Positions 1-5,072 of a DNA stretch of 9,590 bases are shown piece after piece. Position 1 is the stretch's first letter. Every line of letters begins with the position of its first letter. The notes under the pieces were generated by a model. That model did not search any database. It saw nothing but the letters and a program-made list of their open reading frames with translations, and had not been told where the DNA came from. The position numbers and the translations under genes were made by a program. The stretch comes from JAVXTH01 sp036641395. GTDB lineage: Bacteria; Bacillota_I; Bacilli_A; Erysipelotrichales; Erysipelotrichaceae. The stretch is from contig JAVWEY010000048.1 of the NCBI GenBank assembly GCA_036641395.1, positions 1-9,590 of the forward strand. The letters are read 5' to 3'.

Positions 1-25
1 TATATTCTGAATTTATATGCTTTAT

Positions 26-427
26 TCAATCTTTTTCACCCTGCCCCTCTATATATTTTTTGATAACATCAATTGTTACGTCGCCCGTAGTTAGTAAACA
101 AAAAGACTTACTCCAAAAAGATTCTTTCCATAATTTAGACCGTATTTGAGGATACTCTTTTTTAATAAGCCGACTACTAGCACTTTTATAAGCATTGATG
201 AATTTTTTTAGTTCACTATTGGGATGTCCTTTAAAAAGAATATGGATATGGTCGATATCATCATTCCATTCAACAACGGTAATATTATAATTTGGTGCAA
301 TATATTCAAAAATCTCACGAAGTCGAAAAGAAATATCTTTATCAATTACTTGTTTGCGATATTTTGTGACTAAAACGAGATGATAATACATCAAGAACAC
401 TGAATGATTATTATTATCTAATTGCAT
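26..427 (-). CDS. tnpA: IS200/IS605-family transposase TnpA (Y1 HUH)
   Basis: Complete 133-residue protein, normal for the family (about 130-155). It belongs to the Y1 HUH single-strand transposases, which excise and insert IS200/IS605 elements as circular single-stranded DNA using one catalytic tyrosine. Visible hallmarks are the N-terminal YHLVLVTKYRKQV block (residues 15-27), the metal-binding HUH pair H60-I-H62 within DHIHILFKGHP, the central SELKKFINAYKSASSR helix, and the catalytic tyrosine Y125 in VIKKYIEGQ near the C-terminus. Both catalytic elements are present and the frame is open, so the enzyme may be active. The ATG is preceded on the minus strand by AAAGGTGG (plus 436-443) at 8 nt spacing, and a good promoter lies further upstream. 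The gene is opposite in direction to every other gene here. No tnpB/IscB partner is visible; one could only lie to the left of the window, although the right-end-like hairpin argues against that. Confidence 0.95.
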   Translation of the reverse strand: MQLDNNNHSVFLMYYHLVLVTKYRKQVIDKDISFRLREIFEYIAPNYNITVVEWNDDIDHIHILFKGHPNSELKKFINAYKSASSRLIKKEYPQIRSKLWKESFWSKSFCLLTTGDVTIDVIKKYIEGQGEKD

Positions 428-464
428 TTATTTTACCACCTTTATATACTTTACTACTGATTAT

Positions 465-493
465 ATTATACCATCGATTATATGGATTTACAA
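465..493 (-). promoter_or_regulatory. tnpA promoter
   Basis: Read on the minus strand: -35 TTGTAA (plus 488-493), a 17-nt spacer, and -10 TATAAT (plus 465-470) preceded by TGG, giving an extended TGn -10. The start would lie about 30 nt upstream of the tnpA ATG, followed by the AAAGGTGG ribosome binding site. It lies inside the element between the terminal hairpin and tnpA, so the transposase carries its own promoter. Confidence 0.65.
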
Positions 494-510
494 GGGCTAA
501 TGCAATTCAT

Positions 511-532
511 CTCACCACTTTAGAAGTGGGAG
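511..532 (+). repeat. IS end hairpin (right-end-like; matches omega-RNA 3' scaffold type)
   Basis: Imperfect hairpin: CTC (511-513), a bulged A514, CCACTT (515-520), loop TAG, AAGTGG (524-529), then GAG (530-532). It is flanked by GCAATTCATC-type and TCTTCTTGC sequence. Subterminal hairpins are what TnpA binds in IS200/IS605 elements. In elements with tnpB the same block is also the 3' part of the omega RNA, whose guide is read from the flank just outside the element. The structure is seen directly; its role is inferred from the family. Confidence 0.7.
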
Positions 533-551
533 TCTTCTTGCATGATTATAG

Positions 552-584
552 ATAAAGTGGAATATTATTCTACTTTATTTTTTT
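552..584 (+). terminator. Rho-independent terminator on the + strand
   Basis: Long AT-rich hairpin with arms 552-564 and 566-578 (left arm ATAAAGTGGAATA), one G-T wobble and no mismatch; the innermost pairs must open to give a usable loop. A run of seven T follows (578-584). No T run follows on the minus strand, so it acts only rightward. It begins about 12 bases after the IS end and no plus-strand gene precedes it in the window, so it probably belonged to a gene left of the insertion or to a lost tnpB. Confidence 0.7.
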
Positions 585-632
585 ATGTAACTTCTAAAGT
601 CCTTTAAATAGATATTAGATATGTTTTAAATA

Positions 633-641
633 TGATATAAT
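633..641 (+). promoter_or_regulatory. Extended -10 promoter for the pseudouridine synthase unit
   Basis: TGATATAAT gives a consensus -10 (636-641) with the TGn extension. The -35 region (about 613-618) is poor, as expected when an extended -10 is used. Transcription would start near 648, giving a leader of about 16 nt that still contains the GAGG ribosome binding site (653-656) before the ATG at 664. Confidence 0.6.
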
Positions 642-663
642 GCATAAGAAATGAGGATTACGT

Positions 664-1497
664 ATGAAATATACAATAGAGAAAGAAACAACTTTAATGA
701 ATTTTCTTTTAACTCAGTTTTCACGTACTCAAGTGAAACTACAATTAAAATATAAACAGGTTTATGTTAATGATTCTAACATGATTAAATTTGATACAAT
801 CCTACATGTTAAAGATGTGGTTGAAGTTAATAAGGATAAGAAAATAGAAACAAATTTGAATATTATTTATGAAGATAAAGATCTTATTGTAATCAATAAA
901 GCAAGTGGCTTATTAAGTGTTGCTGGTGGTGGTGAAAGCGAAAAAACAGCTTTTCATTTGGTTAATCAATATTTAAAAACAAAGGATAAGAAGTCAAGAG
1001 CATTTGTTGTTCATCGTTTAGATAAAGATACTTCTGGTATTTTGATGTTTTCTAAAAGCGAAGCATTTAAGGAAACATTACAAGCGAATTGGAATGATAT
1101 TGTCACAAAAAGAGGATATATCGCAATTGTAGAAGGTCATTTAAGTAAAAAAGAAGGAACTATTAAAAAGAATCTTGATGAAAGTAAAACTCAACAAGTT
1201 TATGTTTGTAAGAGTGGTGGTAAGGTAGCTATTACCAATTATAAAGTATTGAAAGAATCAAAATATTTTTCGCTTGTGGAAATTGACTTAGAAACAGGAA
1301 GAAAAAATCAGATACGGGTACATATGCAATCGATTGGACACAGCATCGTGGATGATAAAAAATACGGGGCTAGCAGTAATCCAATTAAAAGATTAGGTCT
1401 ACACTGTAATGTATTTGCTTTTAAACACCCTATCAGTAAAAAGGAAATGATTTTTCATGCACCGATACCTGATATATTTACACAGTTATTTAAATAG
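664..1497 (+). CDS. RluA-family RNA pseudouridine synthase
   Basis: 277 residues, a normal size for the RluA/RluD family, which isomerises uridines to pseudouridine in 23S rRNA or tRNA in the cytoplasm. Residues about 10-58 look like a small S4-type RNA-binding domain (KQVYVNDS, then DVVEVNKD). The catalytic domain follows: IIYEDKDLIVINKASGLLS (68-85), the signature HRLDKDTSG (117-125) with catalytic Asp120, and GRKNQIRVHM (212-221) with the conserved R-x-x-Q-I-R-V-H motif, ending with KYGA and the HAPIP tail. All signature residues are present. The ATG has GAGG at suitable spacing and an extended -10 promoter just upstream. It is the first gene of a tight pair with the next gene, 11 bases away. 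The exact target uridine, and hence the family member (RluA, RluC or RluD type), cannot be told from sequence alone. Confidence 0.93.
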   Translation: MKYTIEKETTLMNFLLTQFSRTQVKLQLKYKQVYVNDSNMIKFDTILHVKDVVEVNKDKKIETNLNIIYEDKDLIVINKASGLLSVAGGGESEKTAFHLVNQYLKTKDKKSRAFVVHRLDKDTSGILMFSKSEAFKETLQANWNDIVTKRGYIAIVEGHLSKKEGTIKKNLDESKTQQVYVCKSGGKVAITNYKVLKESKYFSLVEIDLETGRKNQIRVHMQSIGHSIVDDKKYGASSNPIKRLGLHCNVFAFKHPISKKEMIFHAPIPDIFTQLFK

Positions 1498-1503
1498 AGG
1501 TGA
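1496..1503 (+). promoter_or_regulatory. Ribosome binding site that sets the pentapeptide gene start
   Basis: AGAGGTGA overlaps the TAG stop of the upstream gene and ends 5 nt before the ATG at 1509. The in-frame GTG at 1500 lies inside this site and has no Shine-Dalgarno of its own, so the ATG at 1509 is the likely start. The overlap suggests translational coupling of the two genes. Confidence 0.7.
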
Positions 1504-1508
1504 GCAAA

Positions 1509-2297
1509 ATGATTGACTATGAAAACGAATTGAAAATCGATTGTTCAAAGTGTTTTGGTTATTGTTGCGCTGCCTTATATTTTTCTAAGATAGATGGATT
1601 TCCTTATAATAAGAAAAACAATGAACCTTGCATTCATCTTATGGAGCATTTTAAATGTGAGATTCATACTTCCCTTAAAGATAAGGGTTTAAAAGGCTGT
1701 TTGGCTTATGACTGTTTTGGGGCAGGCCAAAAGGTTGCTCAACATACTTTTTCAAATAAAGCAGATTATTTAATTGATAAGCAATACGATGCTTTTTTGA
1801 TGATGAGATCACTACATGAAATATTATGGTATTTAAATGAAGCCAAGCAATTAACTACAAAACAGGAAGAATTAATTCAAATTGAAAATATAATGGATAA
1901 AATTCATTTCATTAGTTTACAAGCGGTCGACACTTTATTGAAAAATGATATTAATCAGATTCGTGAACAAGTAAATTTAATATTAAGAACAATTAGTGAT
2001 AACACTCGTAATCAATATAAAAGTAAGTTTCATAGTAAAGACTATATTGGAAAAGATTTTAAAAAGCAAAAGATTTATGGTGTAGATTTTCGTGGTGCAC
2101 TTTTGATTGCGGCTAATTTAAGTGATTGTGAATTAATTGGTTGTGATTTTATTGGTGCCGATTTGCGTGATACAAATATTAAAGGTGCAAACTTATCGCA
2201 AAGTATCTTTTTAACACAATTACAAATCAATGAAGCATGCGGGGATGAAAAAACAATATTGCCTAAAGCACTACAAAAGCCAAATCATTGGGATTGA
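1509..2297 (+). CDS. Cys-cluster (YkgJ-like) pentapeptide-repeat protein of unknown function
   Basis: 262 residues from the preferred ATG (265 from a GTG at 1500). The N-terminal third carries a cysteine cluster C12-x2-C15-x3-C19-C20, then C41, C50, C64 and C69, in the order DCSKCFGYCC, PCIHL, KCEIH, GCLAYDCFGAGQ. This resembles the zinc- or iron-chelating CxxCxxxCC (YkgJ-type) proteins. A mostly helical middle follows (about 85-170). The C-terminal part (about 178-235) has pentapeptide repeats of the A(D/N)LxX type (VDFRGALL, AANLSDCEL, CDFIGADLRDTNIKGANLS), which fold as a right-handed beta helix. Similar Cys-rich pentapeptide proteins are common in Bacillota and, as far as I know, uncharacterised. 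It is probably cytoplasmic: no signal peptide or membrane segment. It is likely co-transcribed with the upstream pseudouridine synthase. Metal binding is inferred from the cysteines only; DNA mimicry as in Qnr/MfpA is not supported, because the repeat region is short. Confidence 0.85.
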   Translation: MIDYENELKIDCSKCFGYCCAALYFSKIDGFPYNKKNNEPCIHLMEHFKCEIHTSLKDKGLKGCLAYDCFGAGQKVAQHTFSNKADYLIDKQYDAFLMMRSLHEILWYLNEAKQLTTKQEELIQIENIMDKIHFISLQAVDTLLKNDINQIREQVNLILRTISDNTRNQYKSKFHSKDYIGKDFKKQKIYGVDFRGALLIAANLSDCELIGCDFIGADLRDTNIKGANLSQSIFLTQLQINEACGDEKTILPKALQKPNHWD

Positions 2298-2353
2298 TAG
2301 GAAAAAATGCAAAAATGATTGATTGTAAGATAGTATTGTTGGAAAAAATACGA

Positions 2354-2359
2354 TATAAT
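2354..2359 (+). promoter_or_regulatory. Candidate -10 for the PAS-GGDEF-EAL gene
   Basis: A consensus TATAAT lies 29 nt before the ATG at 2389. No good -35 or TG extension is seen at 16-18 nt spacing, so the promoter is uncertain. No terminator hairpin is visible between the pentapeptide gene and this gene (2298-2388), so readthrough from the upstream pair is also possible. The ribosome binding site is AAGGTGA (2376-2382), 6 nt before the ATG. Confidence 0.4.
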
Positions 2360-2388
2360 AAAAGATGGAGAATAAAAGGTGATAATTT

Positions 2389-4050
2389 ATGAGCCAAAAT
2401 CATGTGAAAAATTTTAGCGCAAATCAATTTTTTAATTTGATTTCAAAAAGTACCGATGACTACGTTTTTATGTGGGATATTGAAAATAATATATTCAAAA
2501 TATCGGAAACAATTTTTGATGATTTTGATCTATCAAGAGAGGTAAAATATAACGTAATTGGATACTGGCCTACGATCATGGAACCAAATGATGTAGGTGT
2601 TTGGTTAAGGGATATGGATACTCTACTTACTGGAAAATTAAAGAACCATAATATGGAATATCGATTAATTGATAAAAATGGTGATATTATTTGGGTTTCA
2701 TGCCGAGGTCAAGTTAATTTTGATAAAGATGATAATCCTAAATTAATGGTAGGACGTATCAGTAATATTGGAAAGAATAATAAATTTGATAATGTGACAG
2801 GAATCAAAAGTAGACAAGAATTTGGTAGTGAAATGAATCATATTTTCAAAGAAAATGATTGTAAACAAGGGGTATTTGTATTCTTAGATGTAGATAATTT
2901 TAAGAGTTTTAATGAACGTTATGGTCATACCTTTGGGGATAAAATACTTTTCGCAATTGTTGAGAAAATAACTTCACAGTTAGCAGATAATTGTCAGTTA
3001 TATCGTCTTGATGGCGATGAATTTGCTTTCTTTTACCCAAATACTACAAGAGAAGAAATTCTAACTGTATTTAATAAAATACAGTTATTATTAGCTCGTA
3101 ATATAAAAGTTGATAATAAGCAATTGTTCTGTTCTATATCATGTGGTGCATGTTTTTATCCAGAAGATGGCGATAATTTTGCCGATTTATCAAGACATGC
3201 GGATAGTGCAATTGAAATTGCAAAGTTTAATGGGAAGAATCAAATAACATTTTTCTCTCAACAAGTTCATTCTCACAAGTTAAAGAATATTGAATATAAA
3301 GAAGCGTTACATCGCTGTGTAAACAATGGTTTTGATGAATTCGAACTTTATTATCAGCCTCAAATAGATACGGTAAGTAAGCACGTTGTTGGGGCTGAAG
3401 CATTATTAAGATGGCATTCAAAGGACTTTGGAGAAGTATCACCAGTTGAATTTATACCTTTATTAGAAGAAAACAATCTGATTGTAGAAGTCGGTAAATG
3501 GGTATATGATCAAGCGATTAAACAATGTGTTGCATGGCAAAAGGTGCAGAAGGATTTTTTAATGAGTATTAATGTTTCTTATATTCAATTGAAAGAACCT
3601 AATTTAATTGAATATTTAAAGTCGTCGATTGAATCAAATAAATTAAATCCTAAAACATGTATTTTAGAGCTTACTGAAAATTGCTGGATTCCTGATTTGA
3701 ATTTGATTAATGAAGGATTTAAAGATTTACAGAATGCTGGTTATGACATTGCGATTGATGATTTTGGTACTGGTTATTCTTCACTTAATTATTTAAAAAA
3801 GTTACCAGTTAATGTAATAAAGATTGATCGTAGTTTTGTCCAAGGAATAACGGCAAATAGTTATGAATATACTTTTCTTGAATATATTATTAAGCTGGCT
3901 CATATTATTAATTTAAAAGTATGTGTTGAAGGCGTTGAATCATGGAATGAATTCAATGTTGTAGAAGCATCACATCCAGATTATATCCAAGGGTTTTTAT
4001 TTGGAAAGCCAGTTAATCAAGCCGAATTTGAAAAAAGTTTTTTAAGTTAA
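2389..4050 (+). CDS. PAS-GGDEF-EAL protein, probable c-di-GMP phosphodiesterase
   Basis: 553 residues, soluble, with no signal peptide or membrane segment. A PAS_3-like sensor spans about 20-130 (YRLIDKNGDIIWVSCRG). The GGDEF domain (about 134-290) keeps LDVDNFK (166-172) with metal-ligand Asp167 and the GHTFGD loop, but its signature is D208-G-D-E-F212 instead of GGDEF, and no RxxD inhibitory site precedes it. The EAL domain (about 302-550) looks complete: E337-A-L-L-R341, N395 in INVSY, E427 in LELTEN, D457-D458 in IDDFGTGYSS, K478 in IKIDRSF, E514-G-V-E517 and QGF (534-536). All expected metal and catalytic residues of active EAL phosphodiesterases are present, so hydrolysis of c-di-GMP to pGpG is the likely activity. 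The variant GGDEF domain may bind GTP and tune the EAL domain, as known for some hybrid proteins, or may keep weak cyclase activity. The opposite enzyme, a likely cyclase, lies one gene downstream. Confidence 0.92.
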   Translation: MSQNHVKNFSANQFFNLISKSTDDYVFMWDIENNIFKISETIFDDFDLSREVKYNVIGYWPTIMEPNDVGVWLRDMDTLLTGKLKNHNMEYRLIDKNGDIIWVSCRGQVNFDKDDNPKLMVGRISNIGKNNKFDNVTGIKSRQEFGSEMNHIFKENDCKQGVFVFLDVDNFKSFNERYGHTFGDKILFAIVEKITSQLADNCQLYRLDGDEFAFFYPNTTREEILTVFNKIQLLLARNIKVDNKQLFCSISCGACFYPEDGDNFADLSRHADSAIEIAKFNGKNQITFFSQQVHSHKLKNIEYKEALHRCVNNGFDEFELYYQPQIDTVSKHVVGAEALLRWHSKDFGEVSPVEFIPLLEENNLIVEVGKWVYDQAIKQCVAWQKVQKDFLMSINVSYIQLKEPNLIEYLKSSIESNKLNPKTCILELTENCWIPDLNLINEGFKDLQNAGYDIAIDDFGTGYSSLNYLKKLPVNVIKIDRSFVQGITANSYEYTFLEYIIKLAHIINLKVCVEGVESWNEFNVVEASHPDYIQGFLFGKPVNQAEFEKSFLS

Positions 4051-4110
4051 TATTTTTATAGTAGGTTGTAGAGTATTTTTTACTATGAATTAACACCTGG
4101 GAAATAATGA

Positions 4111-4117
4111 GAGGAAG
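4111..4117 (+). promoter_or_regulatory. Ribosome binding site that sets the PNP start
   Basis: GAGGAAG lies 7 nt before the ATG at 4125. An earlier in-frame ATG at 4107 has only a weak GGGA upstream and would add six residues (MRGSNN) not needed by the family, so 4125 is preferred. Confidence 0.65.
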
Positions 4118-4124
4118 CAATAAT

Positions 4125-4937
4125 ATGTTTTATGATGATGTAGAAGAAAGTTGTAATTTTATTAGAAAACAAATGAAACAAGAAGTAGAGATTGCTCTTA
4201 TCTTAGGAAGTGGCCTAGGAGGATTAATTGATATTTTAGAAGATCAAGTTATTATCCCATATAAAGATATTCCTCATTTTCCACAGGTAAAAGTAGCGGG
4301 ACATGCTGGTAATTTAGTTCTAGGTTCGATTGGAGATCATTATGTTATGATGATGCAGGGGCGCTTTCATTATTATGAGGGTTTCACGATGAAAGAGCTA
4401 ACTTATCCAATTTACGTAATGAAATTATTAAATGTATCTAGTTTAATTATTACCAATGCATGCGGAGGCATTAATCAAAGCTTTAAACCTGGTGATTTGA
4501 TGTTGATGGAGGATTTTATTAATGGGGTTAGTGTTAACCCATTAATTGGTGATAATGATGAACGTTTTGGTCCTCGTTTTCCAGATATGTCAAAGCCATT
4601 TAATCCAGAGTTCGTTGAACATGCGAAAAAGATTGCCCAAAAAGAGAAGATTGAATATTGCCAAGGTGTTTATACTTTCTTTCAAGGACCTTATTATGAA
4701 AGTGCCGCAGAAATTAGAATGTATGATAAACTGGGCAGTGATGCGATTGGAATGTCGAGTGTACCAGAAGTCATCGCCGCTAATTATATGGGACTTAGAG
4801 TACTTGGAATCGCTTGTATCACGAATATGGCAACAGGAATACGTAAGGATCAACACTCACATCAAGAAGTAGTAAGGATTGCGAATGCATCAAGTGAAAA
4901 ACTAAGCCGATGGATTGCATCGATTATAAAAGGATAA
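4125..4937 (+). CDS. punA: Purine nucleoside phosphorylase, trimeric inosine-guanosine type
   Basis: 270 residues from the preferred start (276 from an ATG at 4107), matching the usual length of about 270-275. The family splits inosine, guanosine and their deoxy forms with phosphate into the free base and (deoxy)ribose-1-phosphate, in cytosolic purine salvage. Visible motifs are the phosphate loop GSGLGG (28-33), VAGHAG with H60, QGRFHYYEG (78-86) with R80 and H82, TNACGG (110-115), GPYYESAAEIR (188-198) with E192, IGMSSVPE (208-215) and CITNMATG (231-238) with N234, then H246. E192 and N234 correspond to human PNP Glu201 and Asn243, the pair selecting 6-oxopurines, so it is the inosine/guanosine type and not the hexameric DeoD type. 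No pentose mutase, deaminase or nucleoside transporter gene adjoins it, unlike many salvage operons. The 74-base gap upstream shows no convincing terminator or promoter, so it may be read with the preceding gene. Confidence 0.95.
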   Translation: MFYDDVEESCNFIRKQMKQEVEIALILGSGLGGLIDILEDQVIIPYKDIPHFPQVKVAGHAGNLVLGSIGDHYVMMMQGRFHYYEGFTMKELTYPIYVMKLLNVSSLIITNACGGINQSFKPGDLMLMEDFINGVSVNPLIGDNDERFGPRFPDMSKPFNPEFVEHAKKIAQKEKIEYCQGVYTFFQGPYYESAAEIRMYDKLGSDAIGMSSVPEVIAANYMGLRVLGIACITNMATGIRKDQHSHQEVVRIANASSEKLSRWIASIIKG

Positions 4938-5018
4938 TTATTATAGGGATTAAGTAAAAACGTTCGTTTATTGGAATAAATGAAAGGTAATCATGGTAAA
5001 TTTTAAATTATGTGCTAA

Positions 5019-5024
5019 TATAAT
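5019..5024 (+). promoter_or_regulatory. Candidate -10 for the membrane diguanylate cyclase gene
   Basis: A consensus TATAAT lies 48 nt before the ATG at 5073, inside a 135-base gap. No convincing -35 is found at standard spacing. A second AT-rich candidate, TATATT (5035-5040), is equally possible. The ribosome binding site is GAAGGGA ending about 5 nt before the ATG. The gap shows no clear terminator: a short AAAC/GTTT pairing near 4973-4984 lacks a usable stem and T run. Confidence 0.35.
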
Positions 5025-5072
5025 AGGGTTAAGTTATATTATGCGAAAATTTGAATTATAAGAAGGGAAATC

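Larger units (their letters stand above)
1..540 (-). mobile_element. IS200/IS605-type insertion sequence (left end off window)
   Basis: The element comprises tnpA, its promoter and a terminal hairpin block at about 494-540. The block has the typical IS605-group right-end arrangement: GCTAATGCAATTCATC, a short hairpin, then GGGAGTCTTCTTGC. The right boundary is placed near 540 by analogy with such ends, where the element stops a few bases after the hairpin. The other end is not seen in the 25 bases left of the tnpA stop, so it probably lies before the window. Elements of this family make no target duplication, so the boundaries cannot be confirmed by direct repeats. In the usual IS605 layout tnpA and tnpB diverge and this end lies behind tnpB; here it lies directly upstream of tnpA, which suggests loss of tnpB. 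Confidence 0.75.

Noticed and set aside
420..507. Nine-base inverted repeat AATGCAATT at the tnpA start (minus strand) and in the IS end (499-507)
   Set aside because: It is short and AT-rich; the copy at tnpA is the start codon and first codons, so chance similarity is likely.
3227..3442. Minus-strand 71-residue open frame inside the EAL protein gene
   Set aside because: It lies wholly within a well-supported gene, has no ribosome binding site of note and no recognisable protein features.
4058..4086. ATAGTA/TACTAT inverted repeat downstream of the EAL gene, considered as a terminator
   Set aside because: The stem has six AT-rich pairs with a 17-base loop, and the T run is inside the loop and not after the stem.
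4546..4872. Open frames on both strands (4546-4872 plus, 4590-4856 minus) inside the PNP gene
   Set aside because: Both are shadows of the PNP reading frame, which carries all family motifs; neither resembles a known protein.
4938..5072. Possible riboswitch (c-di-GMP or purine type) before the cyclase gene
   Set aside because: The conserved core sequences of GEMM and purine riboswitches and a paired terminator are not visible; the gap is AT-rich and without stable stems.
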